64,000 nucleotides of DNA from DATKNA01 sp963755755. GTDB taxonomy: Bacteria > Actinomycetota > Actinomycetes > Actinomycetales > Kineosporiaceae. A program made the translations under genes and the position numbers. The stretch is from contig CAVWLJ010000018.1 of the NCBI GenBank assembly GCA_963755755.1, positions 62,001-126,000 of the forward strand, read 5' to 3'. This document shows positions 1-7,308 of this stretch, in pieces. The notes under the pieces were generated by a model. It searched no databases and had not been told where the DNA came from. It worked only from the letters and a program-made list of their open reading frames with translations. The stretch's first letter is position 1. Each line of letters starts with the position of its first letter.

Positions 1-237
1 TCCAGTCCTCAACGGGCCGCACCCCTGGCACGCGCCGCCCTCGTCCACGGCGGACTACCCGCCGGGTCGAGCCCTATTCACGCACCTCACCGCTTGCAGC
101 GCGCCACCCTGTCCGGATGACATCGGGGTGGCACCGGGTCAAGCCCGTCGTGCCCGCGCCGTAGACGGGTGGCCTGCGGGTTCCTCGGGAGCGGTGAGCT
201 GCTTGACGAGAGGGCGCGGTCGAACAGGGACGAGATC
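1..237. other. Left edge, no gene recognised
   Basis: I see no reading frame with family resemblance here. The stretch precedes the stop of the minus-strand methyltransferase and may hold the end of a gene lying outside the window. Confidence 0.4.
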
Positions 238-846
238 TCAGGACGCGCGTGCGGCGATCGCTGCGTACCTACGGTCCGGTCGTTCAGGGAACTGCTGCTC
301 CAGGCGTTGCAGCTCGGAGAAGCCTGCCCTCGTCAGGTGCTGCGCGAAGACGTCGACCGGCCAGCGGTAGGCGGTGACGACCTTGTGATCGAACTCCGCC
401 ACGCCGTCGTCGCTGTCGAAGAAGCCGACGACGAGCACGCCCGAGGACGTCAGGAGGCGCCGGAACTCGGCGAGCACCTGGTCGAGTTCCGGCGGCGGCA
501 CATGGATCGTGGAGTACCAGGCGAGGACGCCCGCCACGCAGTGCTCGGGCACGTCCAGCTCGGTCATCGAGCCGAGCCGGAACTCCGAATGGGGGTGAGC
601 TACCTGAGCGTGCGCGATGAACTCGGGGACCATGTCGATGCCGGTCACCTCAGCGCCCAAGGACTGCAGGTAGGCGGTCCAGTGACCGGGGCCGCATCCG
701 AGGTCGAGCACGGGTCCGGGGAGTCCTGTCAGGTGCCGCCGGACGAAGGCCATGTCGTCCTCGTGGTCCTGCCGGCCGCCGTCGAACAGGCCGATGTACT
801 GCTCGGAGATGGACGAATACGCATCGCGCACCGGCACAAGATCCAC
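238..846 (-). CDS. Class I SAM-dependent methyltransferase
   Basis: This 202-residue protein has the Rossmann-type methyltransferase signature. Motif I reads VLDLGCGPGHWT at residues 46-57, and the acidic residue that binds the SAM ribose is D71 in VTGIDM. The post-motif strand LAWYSTIHVPP follows near 108-118, and a C-terminal strand has GVLVVGFF near 136-143. This matches the Methyltransf_11/25 families, which act on small molecules in the cytoplasm; the substrate cannot be read from sequence. It stands alone, with the TetR gene upstream on the same strand. Confidence 0.8.
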   Translation of the reverse strand: MDLVPVRDAYSSISEQYIGLFDGGRQDHEDDMAFVRRHLTGLPGPVLDLGCGPGHWTAYLQSLGAEVTGIDMVPEFIAHAQVAHPHSEFRLGSMTELDVPEHCVAGVLAWYSTIHVPPPELDQVLAEFRRLLTSSGVLVVGFFDSDDGVAEFDHKVVTAYRWPVDVFAQHLTRAGFSELQRLEQQFPERPDRRYAAIAARAS

Positions 847-908
847 GACGTCAGATTAGGGCACGGGCACAGACCGTCAGCGCTTCGCTGGTCGATTGGA
901 CGACCGCC

Positions 909-1565
909 TCAGCGGACTCGGCCGTAACGGCTCAGGAACGTCGTGACGGCCTGGGACGCCGTGCGCTGCAGGTGCGGGTCCTCGTCCCGGTGCGCGAGAC
1001 CTTGCAGCGAGAGCCGGTTGAGTGGCGCCCCGACGACGAGCCAGACGAACTGTTCGGCGGCCACGCTCGCGTCGTCGACGTCGAGAAGGCCGCGGTCCTG
1101 CAGGGTTTGGAGTGCGTGCGCGAGTCGAGTCATGTTGCGGTCCCAGCTGCGACTGGCGTAGTCGGCGGCGACGTGTGGGAAGGCGCCCGCCTCGGCCGCG
1201 ACGAGGGTGCGCATCCGGAGGACCGGCGGGCTGAGGATGCCGGCCTGCAGAACGTCGGCGAAGCCGAGCAGACCGGCGCCGATGTCGTCGGCCTGGGCCA
1301 AGGCCTCGGCGTGCGGGGCGAGGGCGTCGTGCCCAAGGTCGACCCAGTCTCGTACCACCGCCTCGTACAGGGCCCCCTTCGAGGGGTAGGCGGCGTACAG
1401 CGACTGCTTGGAGACACGGGCTTGGGCAGCGACGGCGTCCATCGTGGTGCCGCTGAAGCCGCGGTGGAGGAACACCTCCCGGGCGACGGCCAAGAGCTCC
1501 GGGCCTTCACGGCCCGGAGGGCGACCACGGCGGCGTGGGGTGGCGTCGGTGTCCATGCCCTCCAC
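909..1565 (-). CDS. TetR/AcrR family transcriptional regulator
   Basis: The N-terminus has RRRGRPPG followed by a TetR helix-turn-helix (residues about 39-66, TTMDAVAAQARVSKQSLYAAY). The C-terminal ligand domain is all-helical, and the full 218 residues is normal for the family. The start is uncertain: GTG 1565 gives MEGMDTD and an in-frame ATG lies at 1556; the GGAGGG between them is too close to the ATG to decide. It is divergent from the DUF1761 membrane protein, and the gap contains two matching inverted repeats, so it most likely represses itself and that neighbour. The inducer is unknown. Confidence 0.85.
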   Translation of the reverse strand: MEGMDTDATPRRRGRPPGREGPELLAVAREVFLHRGFSGTTMDAVAAQARVSKQSLYAAYPSKGALYEAVVRDWVDLGHDALAPHAEALAQADDIGAGLLGFADVLQAGILSPPVLRMRTLVAAEAGAFPHVAADYASRSWDRNMTRLAHALQTLQDRGLLDVDDASVAAEQFVWLVVGAPLNRLSLQGLAHRDEDPHLQRTASQAVTTFLSRYGRVR

Positions 1566-1568
1566 TTT

Positions 1569-1584
1569 AGTACTTGACGGTACG
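1569..1584. promoter_or_regulatory. Probable TetR operator, site 1
   Basis: The inverted repeat AGTAC-N6-GTACG lies just upstream of the TetR start. It matches site 2 in arms and spacing apart from the last base of the right arm. Confidence 0.55.
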
Positions 1585-1599
1585 GATGCCCAGACCTAG

Positions 1600-1615
1600 A
1601 GTACTGGCACGTACT
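1600..1615. promoter_or_regulatory. Probable TetR operator, site 2
   Basis: This is a perfect inverted repeat, AGTAC-N6-GTACT, 18 bp before the start of the DUF1761 gene. Its centre is 31 bp (about three helical turns) from that of site 1, so both would be bound on one face of the helix. Confidence 0.6.
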
Positions 1616-1633
1616 AAATGTCTGGAGGCTCCG

Positions 1634-2020
1634 ATGATCATCCTGGGTGTGGCGGTCGCCGCCGTCGCCGCGTTCGTGCTGAGCTCGATCTACTACACCG
1701 TCACCACCCCGCTCGAGCGCCGCGCCCTGGGCGACGCCGCGATCGACCGGGGCCGGCCCGTCCGCTGGAAGGTGGCCACCGAGCTCGCACGGACCGCGGT
1801 CGTGGCCGCGGGGTTCGCCTGGATCGCCGCCCGGGGCTCGGGCCTGCATCTGCCCGACGTCCTCGTCGTGGCGTTCGTCGCATGGATCACGTTCCCGGTC
1901 GTCCTCCTGACCGGGTCCGTGATCTGGGAGGGCGTGCGCCCGATCACCGCCGCCATTCACGCCGGCGACTGGCTGCTCAAGCTCGTCCTGATCGCCGTGG
2001 CCGTCGGCCTATTGCACTGA
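1634..2020 (+). CDS. DUF1761 family small membrane protein
   Basis: This 128-residue protein has four hydrophobic segments, at the N-terminus (IILGVAVAAVAAFVLSSIYY), near residues 55-70, near 80-100 and at the C-terminus. The layout and the YYTVTTP motif after the first segment fit the DUF1761 family of unknown function. I chose ATG 1634 because TGGAGG lies just before it; an upstream start at 1574 would read through the operators. It is transcribed divergently from TetR and is the likely regulated target. Confidence 0.75.
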   Translation: MIILGVAVAAVAAFVLSSIYYTVTTPLERRALGDAAIDRGRPVRWKVATELARTAVVAAGFAWIAARGSGLHLPDVLVVAFVAWITFPVVLLTGSVIWEGVRPITAAIHAGDWLLKLVLIAVAVGLLH

Positions 2021-2062
2021 ACCGCAACCCGTCCCGGCACCATCCAGAACCTAAGGTGATCC

Positions 2063-2458
2063 ATGGACGACTACCAGCGCCACCCCTGCGTGGACGCCCA
2101 CATCGAGGCCCTGCCCGAGTGGCAGCGCGACATCTGCCGGCAGCTGCGAGACATCGCGCACGAGGCCGCCCCCGACATCGAAGAGACGATCAAGCGGCGG
2201 GTCCAGCCCTACTTCGTGCTCCACGGCAACGTGTGCGCGCTGCTCGCGGCCAAGGACCACGTCAACCTGTTCCTCTACGACGGCGCCATCGTGCCCGACC
2301 CCCACCACATCATCACAGCCGGACACGACAACCAGACCGCCCGCACCATCTCCTTCCACCGCGACAGCCCCCTCCCTCGGGAGCCCCTGGCCGACATGCT
2401 GCGCCAGATCGCAGACAACAACCGTAAGGGTGGTTGGCGCAAGCTCAAGAACGGATAA
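2063..2458 (+). CDS. DUF1801 domain protein
   Basis: This 131-residue protein has the YdhG/DUF1801 fold signatures. These include a helical N-terminus (LPEWQRDICRQLRDIAHEAAP), the IEETIKRRVQPYF segment, a hydrophobic core strand VNLFLYDGAI, and a basic C-terminus. The function is unknown; relatives resemble frataxin-fold or iron-related proteins, but this is not established. AAGGTGATCC just before the ATG is a good ribosome site. It sits 42 bp after the DUF1761 gene and may be co-transcribed with it. Confidence 0.75.
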   Translation: MDDYQRHPCVDAHIEALPEWQRDICRQLRDIAHEAAPDIEETIKRRVQPYFVLHGNVCALLAAKDHVNLFLYDGAIVPDPHHIITAGHDNQTARTISFHRDSPLPREPLADMLRQIADNNRKGGWRKLKNG

Positions 2459-2561
2459 GGCCCAGCGTCAGGTCGGCGGCACCAACGCCACGTGACGCAT
2501 GTCCTGCCACAAAGCGAGCCCATTCAAGAGGTCAACGCAAGGATCTTGGCGGGGTTGGTTT

Positions 2562-2774
2562 TCAGGCGGCGTCGAGACTGTCGGGGTCGACGAGTTGGCG
2601 TCGGCTGCCGAAAGGGATGACTCGATCGGCAGGCAGGAAGAACCAGTGCCGCTCGACGCACCGCACCTTGAGGTGGAGGACCGTGCTCATTCGGGTGCTC
2701 CACTCGACCGAGGCAACGCCTCCGCACTCGGGACAACGGACAAGTTCCACCGCTACGTCATCGTCTACGGTCAT
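2562..2774 (-). CDS. Small CxxC (zinc-ribbon-like) protein
   Basis: This is a 70-residue protein with a CPEC pair near residues 14-17 and a third cysteine near 39 (VRCVERH), resembling half of a zinc ribbon. It ends in a charged tail. Its ATG overlaps the TGA of the hydrolase in the ATGA configuration, so the two are translationally coupled. Related short proteins are common in actinobacteria without an assigned role. Confidence 0.65.
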   Translation of the reverse strand: MTVDDDVAVELVRCPECGGVASVEWSTRMSTVLHLKVRCVERHWFFLPADRVIPFGSRRQLVDPDSLDAA

Positions 2775-3830
2775 GAGCCGACTGGTGCGCTTTGACCCAG
2801 GTGCGTGGCCAGGAAACGGGACTGTGCGTCGACGACGTGGTCGAAGACAACGGTTTCGGGGTAGAGGAGCCCGAAGTGTCCTCCCTCGATCCTGAGGAGT
2901 TCCTTCGCCCGCGGGAGTTGATCGATAGGCCGTCAGGCTGACCGCAGGATTGGCCCCGGGCATCTCGTCATCAGCGATGACCCACAGGGAGGGGCAGGTG
3001 AGGTGCGGTGAGCACAATTGCGCGTGAAGCGCCGGCTGCGTTTCCAGTTCGACGACGGTGGCGTCGTTGCTCCAGCCTGTCCCCGGCCGGGCACCGAACT
3101 CCATGAACCAGCGGTATGCCGTGCCCGGTCTCAGCAGACTCGGCTGCCGACCTTGGTCGGGCGAGACGACGGGCGCCGGACCGACGAGACGCGCAGGGAG
3201 GGAGGCCAGGTCGGCGGTGTTGAAAACCGTGCGCAGGGTCTCGAAGGCGCGGCCGGGGCTTGGGGGTGCGTGGTTCGCGCCGCAGGCGGGGACCTGCACG
3301 ACCAGTGCGCGGACGCGGGGGTCGAAGGCCGCGACGCAGATGGCCACGCCGCCACTGAGGCTGTCACCCCAGATTCCGACGCGGCCGGGATCGACGTCCG
3401 GTCGCCGCGTGAGGAACGTGATCGCGTCGCGGTAGCCGCGGGCCTGGGTCCACCGGTTGACCTGCCGCCGGGGGGAACCGCCGCTCAGACCGAAACCCCG
3501 GTGGTCGAACAGCAGGACCTGTAGGCCCGACGCATGCAACCGCTGGGCGTAGCGGTCGGCGACCATGCCGGTGATGGTCGCGCTGAAGCCGTGGGTCATG
3601 ACGAGCGCCGGGCGGCGCGGAGGTTCCGAGTCGGTCCGTTCGGCGTGGGAGTAGAGCCAACCGCGCAGCGTCGCGCCCTCGGAGAGGAACGCGACGAGCT
3701 GGCGGCTGGGGGAGCGGGCGCCGTGCAGGGCGGGGCCGCCGCCACCGAGGCGGCCCCGGCCTCCGTCCGCGGTCGTCCACTGCTGCACGGGCCGGGCGAA
3801 CGGGCGGGCCGGGGCTGCCAGCGGTGTCAC
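2771..3830 (-). CDS. Alpha/beta hydrolase (dienelactone hydrolase/peptidase-like), one frame break
   Basis: The protein has an oxyanion-side HGFSATITGM, an HRGFGLSGG turn, and a nucleophile elbow GIWGDSLSGG (Ser). An acidic stretch WVIADDEMPGANP follows, then a catalytic His in IEGGHFGLLYPE. The His part lies in another frame: one extra base near 2928 breaks the gene between SLTAY and DQLPRAKELL. The start is GTG 3830, which overlaps the tautomerase stop (GTGA). It lacks a signal peptide and is probably cytoplasmic. Coupling to the tautomerase suggests a role in ring-cleavage product or lactone metabolism; the exact substrate is not known. Confidence 0.75.
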
Positions 3831-4054
3831 GCGACAGGCACGCCCTTCGCCACCGTCAGGACGTCCTGGGTCGACAGCGGCTGGCCGCCGATTCCCCAGT
3901 CGCCGCTGGTGACTTCCTCGATGACGCACCAGGTGATCGAGCGCATGTTCTCGCCCTCGATCCCGACCATCGCGTCGGTCAGGTTTCGGACGATGTCGTG
4001 CTTCTGGTCAGGTGTGAATACACCTTCGACGACCTTGACAGCTATGAATGGCAC
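3827..4054 (-). CDS. 4-oxalocrotonate tautomerase family protein
   Basis: This 75-residue protein begins MPFIAVKVVEGVFTP. After Met removal it would expose the catalytic Pro that defines the tautomerase superfamily. A short helix (PDQKHDIVRNLTDAMV) and a beta-strand with TWCVIEEV follow. Family members interconvert enol and keto forms of 2-hydroxymuconate-type acids as small hexamers. It sits in a run of enzymes with overlapping ends. Confidence 0.8.
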   Translation of the reverse strand: MPFIAVKVVEGVFTPDQKHDIVRNLTDAMVGIEGENMRSITWCVIEEVTSGDWGIGGQPLSTQDVLTVAKGVPVA

Positions 4055-4209
4055 AGTGGCTCTCCTCGTTGATGAATGTCGTGGAACAGAACGTGTTTCA
4101 CGTTAGGTCCGCCGACCCGATGGGGGCATCCGTGATACCCGCCAACTCCAGGGGAAAGCAACGTGCAGCGCGACGGGTAGCACGCACGGCCCGACCTCGC
4201 GGCTGCTCG

Positions 4210-5280
4210 TCAGCCGGGTGGAGAGCGCCGTTCGAGGCCGGGAAGCTGCGCTGCTACCGCTGCTCGGGCTGACTTTCCCGACAACCCGAGCTTGGTGTAG
4301 ATGTTCGAGAGATGCCGTTCCACCGTCCTGGTACTCAGGGACAGCCGGAGGCCGATGTCTGCGTTGCCGCAGCCGTCGGCGACCAAGTGCAGCAACTCAA
4401 GCTCTCGATCGGTAAGGACGGCGGTGCCGGCGCTCGGCCTTGCGTCCGCGACGAATTCCGTCACCTCGGCGAGGAACTCCGGCCAGGCCGGCTCATCAGC
4501 GAGAAGGATGTGGTTGGTGCCGTGCAGCGGAACGAACCGCGCGTCGGGGATGAGCCCGGCCGCCAGGCGACCCTGCTCGAAGGGCACGGCCCGGTCCCCG
4601 TCGGCGTGCAGGACCAGGGTGGGGACGGCCACTGCTTTCGCCGACGAAGTGACGTCCAGTCCGGCGTGAGCCCAGCTGCTGGCGAGGGCGGCCTCGGGGG
4701 ACATGGAGCGATGTTGCAGCTCGTCGAACCAGCGCAGCTGTGCCTCGGACGCGCCCGGGATCAACGTGGATGTGAAAACGCGGCGGAAGACGGGGTCGGC
4801 CCGACCCCAAGCCACCTTGATCAGCTGTTCGCGCAGGGCCCGCTCTTCGATGTCGTCGACGGTCGTGTTCCGTGCGGTAGCTCCTTGGACGTAGGCCCCG
4901 TAGAGGATCAGGTTCGTGACTCGCTCAGGATGCGCTCGTGCGTAATCGATGGCGACGGCGCCGCCCTGGGACATGCCGAGCAGGTTGAAGCTGCCCAGTC
5001 CGGCCGCGTCGACGACGGCCTCCAGGTCTGCACGCCAGGCGTTCAGTGAGTATTCGCCGGGGTCGCGGTCGGAGAGGCCGCTGCCGCGGTCGTCATACCG
5101 GACGACCGTGAACCGCTGGCCGAGCGCCTCCAGCCAGTGGCGCCACAACGGAGTGGACCAGTCGAAGTCCAGATGCGTGAGCCAGGTCCCGACCCGCACC
5201 AAGGGCGGACCGCTACCGTGCCGCGACCACGCGATCCGAGTCCCGTCGGCCGACGTCGCAAAAGACGCCGCCATCCTCAT
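4210..5280 (-). CDS. Alpha/beta hydrolase fused to a C-terminal LuxR DNA-binding domain
   Basis: This is a 356-residue two-domain protein. Residues 1-280 form an alpha/beta hydrolase with YDDRGSGLSD, nucleophile elbow LLGMSQGGAVAI, an Asp in LVLHADGDRAVP and a His in LHGTNHILL. Residues 290-345 are a LuxR helix-turn-helix (LTDRELELLHLVADG then STRTVERHLSNIYTKLGL). Such fusions are known regulators in which the hydrolase-like part is thought to sense a ligand. It lies within the minus-strand enzyme cluster, 33 bp after the VOC gene, and is its likely local regulator. Either Met at the N-terminus could start it. Confidence 0.85.
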   Translation of the reverse strand: MRMAASFATSADGTRIAWSRHGSGPPLVRVGTWLTHLDFDWSTPLWRHWLEALGQRFTVVRYDDRGSGLSDRDPGEYSLNAWRADLEAVVDAAGLGSFNLLGMSQGGAVAIDYARAHPERVTNLILYGAYVQGATARNTTVDDIEERALREQLIKVAWGRADPVFRRVFTSTLIPGASEAQLRWFDELQHRSMSPEAALASSWAHAGLDVTSSAKAVAVPTLVLHADGDRAVPFEQGRLAAGLIPDARFVPLHGTNHILLADEPAWPEFLAEVTEFVADARPSAGTAVLTDRELELLHLVADGCGNADIGLRLSLSTRTVERHLSNIYTKLGLSGKSARAAVAAQLPGLERRSPPG

Positions 5281-5313
5281 CAGGTGAGTGTCCCAGCATC
5301 GCCCTCGGTCCCT

Positions 5314-5739
5314 CTACTGCTGCCGCTGGTCGGCGAAGTCGGCCGCCGTGAGGCCGTACGGGTGGCCGGGCGGCCACTCGACCAGCTCGATCCGGTAGCC
5401 GTCGGGGTCCTCGAGCCAGGCCGTCTGGGGCCCTTCCGGTCCCCCCGGCCGTTCGACGGCTGACGGGTCGAGGCCCTGATCGATCAGCCTCGCGCGCGTC
5501 CCCGCCAGATCGTCCACCTGGACCGCCAGGTGGTCGAAGCCGCCGATCAGCAGGGGAGCCTCGTCCGGTCGGTGCACCAGCTCGAGCGTGGCCACCGGCT
5601 CCTCGGGGAAGCTCAGCACGGCGAGGCGCCCGCCGTCGTCGAAGGCGACCTGGCCGAGCTGGCGGTAGCCGAGGGCGGCGTAGAAGACGAGCGAGCGGTC
5701 GAGGTCACTGACCCGGTAGGCGGCGAAGATGGTCCTCAT
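5314..5739 (-). CDS. VOC family protein (glyoxalase/dioxygenase fold)
   Basis: This 141-residue protein has two beta-alpha-beta-beta-beta modules. The first starts FAAYRVSDLDRSLVFYAALGY, and the second has FDHLAVQVDDL and ends LEDPDGYRIELVEWP. Likely metal ligands include the His of FDHLAVQV and the Glu of YRIELVEW. Members are glyoxalase I-like lyases, dioxygenases or resistance proteins. Its ATG overlaps the stop of the oxidase gene (ATGA), so the pair is coupled. Confidence 0.85.
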   Translation of the reverse strand: MRTIFAAYRVSDLDRSLVFYAALGYRQLGQVAFDDGGRLAVLSFPEEPVATLELVHRPDEAPLLIGGFDHLAVQVDDLAGTRARLIDQGLDPSAVERPGGPEGPQTAWLEDPDGYRIELVEWPPGHPYGLTAADFADQRQQ

Positions 5740-7067
5740 ACCGTCGCCCCCGTCAGGCTCGGCCGGATGTTCTGATTGAGGTGGAAGACGTTCTCCGGGT
5801 CGACTGCGTCTTTGAGCGCGGTCAGCCGGGTCAGCACCGCCGGCGGGTAGGCGCGACGTACGCCGGACGCTCCGTCGTCGGCGAGCGTGTTGACGTAGGC
5901 CCCGTCCGCGAACCGTTCCATCCGCCGGGCGCCCGCCCGGACCGTCGCCGTCCGGGCCGCGTCCTCGCCCGGGTCGGTCCAGCCCGTGGCGCCCACGTAC
6001 TCGAATGCGGTCCCGCGGTGCGCGAATGCCGTCGCGTCGTGGCGCACGTCGGCGATCGCCCCGCCGTGCGTCTGCAGGCTTGCCCCCATCGACGGATCGT
6101 GGGCGAGCAAGGCCTCGATCGCCGCGTCGGGCAAGGCGGGGAGGTAGTGACCTTTCATGTACCGCCGCAGGGCGTGGCCCTGCGGGCTGTCGTCGCGGCG
6201 TTGGAGGTCGACGTACGACTGCTCGACCACGCGCCGCTCGACCGGGACGCCGAGGACCTCCAACGTTCGGGCGTGCTCATGGCCCGCGTCCGGGTCGCCG
6301 ACCCAGACGAAGCCGAGGGTCGCGACGCCGCCCGAGATCGAGGCCGTGTACGTCGCCCGGCGCGGTCCGGCCAGGGCCAGGTCCCGCCAGCGCATCAGGG
6401 CCGGAGCGGCCTCGGCGACCGGGAAGTCCAGCTCGACGGCCAGCGCCCGGGTACCGGTGTCGTGCAGCCGGAACTCGAACTCGGTCACCACGCCGAAGTT
6501 GCCGCCGCCTCCCCGCAGGCCCCAGAAGAGCTCGGGATTCTCCGTCGCCGAGGCACGGACGATCTCACCGGCCGCAGTGACCACCTCGAAGGACAGCACG
6601 TTGTCGCAGGCCAGCCCGAACTGGCGGGCGAGCCAGCCCATCCCGCCGCCCAGCGTGAGACCGCCGACGCCGGTGTGCGAGACGTTGCCGGCCGTGGTCG
6701 CCAGCCCGTACGGCTGGGTGGCCGCGTCGAGTGTCCCCAGGAGGGCGCCACCCTGCACCCATGCCCGCCGACGCTCCGGATCGACTCGGACCTTCCCCAT
6801 GGGGGTCAGGTCGATCATCAGCCCGCCCTCCGGCACCGCATGCCCGGCCACGCTGTGGCCGCCGCACCGGACGCTGATCTCGAGGCCCTCGCGCCGGGCC
6901 AGGGTGACCGCCGCCACCACGTCGGCCGTCTCGGAACAGCGGGCGATGAGCGCGGGGCGTCGATCGATCATCGCGTTCCAGACCCGGCGCGCCTCGTCGT
7001 ACCCCGGCTCACCCGGCCGCAGGATCCCCGGACGCCCCATGGCTGCACTCCTCATCTCGATGCACAC
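5736..7067 (-). CDS. FAD-linked oxidoreductase, berberine-bridge/PCMH type
   Basis: This is a 443-residue protein. The FAD-binding part has EISVRCGGHSVAGHAV, whose His (about residue 71) is the usual covalent flavin site, then VSHTGVGGLTLGGGMGWL and LRGGGGNFGVVTEFEF. The C-terminal BBE segment reads DPENVFHLNQNI. The position that is Cys in bicovalent berberine-bridge enzymes is His here (SHTGVGG), so single attachment is likely. Family members oxidise sugars, alkaloids or polyketides with O2. It heads the minus-strand enzyme cluster. The start could be at 7067, 7055 or 7040. Confidence 0.85.
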   Translation of the reverse strand: MCIEMRSAAMGRPGILRPGEPGYDEARRVWNAMIDRRPALIARCSETADVVAAVTLARREGLEISVRCGGHSVAGHAVPEGGLMIDLTPMGKVRVDPERRRAWVQGGALLGTLDAATQPYGLATTAGNVSHTGVGGLTLGGGMGWLARQFGLACDNVLSFEVVTAAGEIVRASATENPELFWGLRGGGGNFGVVTEFEFRLHDTGTRALAVELDFPVAEAAPALMRWRDLALAGPRRATYTASISGGVATLGFVWVGDPDAGHEHARTLEVLGVPVERRVVEQSYVDLQRRDDSPQGHALRRYMKGHYLPALPDAAIEALLAHDPSMGASLQTHGGAIADVRHDATAFAHRGTAFEYVGATGWTDPGEDAARTATVRAGARRMERFADGAYVNTLADDGASGVRRAYPPAVLTRLTALKDAVDPENVFHLNQNIRPSLTGATV

Positions 7068-7308
7068 GTCGAGACGACAGACCCGTCGTCGACGCAGAAG
7101 TCATCGGGAGGCAGGCGAGCAGCATCCGCAAGGCGCCCGCTACTGATTCGCTCCGGAGACGACCGGTGATCTCGATGTTCTCGACAACCGCCCTGCTCAG
7201 GAGGTGCAGGCGCTCGTGAGCTGCGTGATGCCTCGCGTCCTCGTTCGACGGTGCCTGGTCCCGTTCATGCGCTTCCCGGGTGAGACGCGGAACGTCGGGG
7301 GCGGGACG
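7068..7308. other. Intergenic, nothing recognised
   Basis: This gap lies between the oxidase start and the MMPL stop. I see no gene or clear terminator in it; the upstream promoter of the oxidase operon should lie at its left end. Confidence 0.3.

Noticed and set aside
2562..3929. Single 455-residue gene spanning hydrolase and CxxC protein
   Set aside because: The middle segment has no family sequence, while another frame carries the hydrolase His region and a stop that overlaps a clean ATG. Two coupled genes with one frame break fit better.
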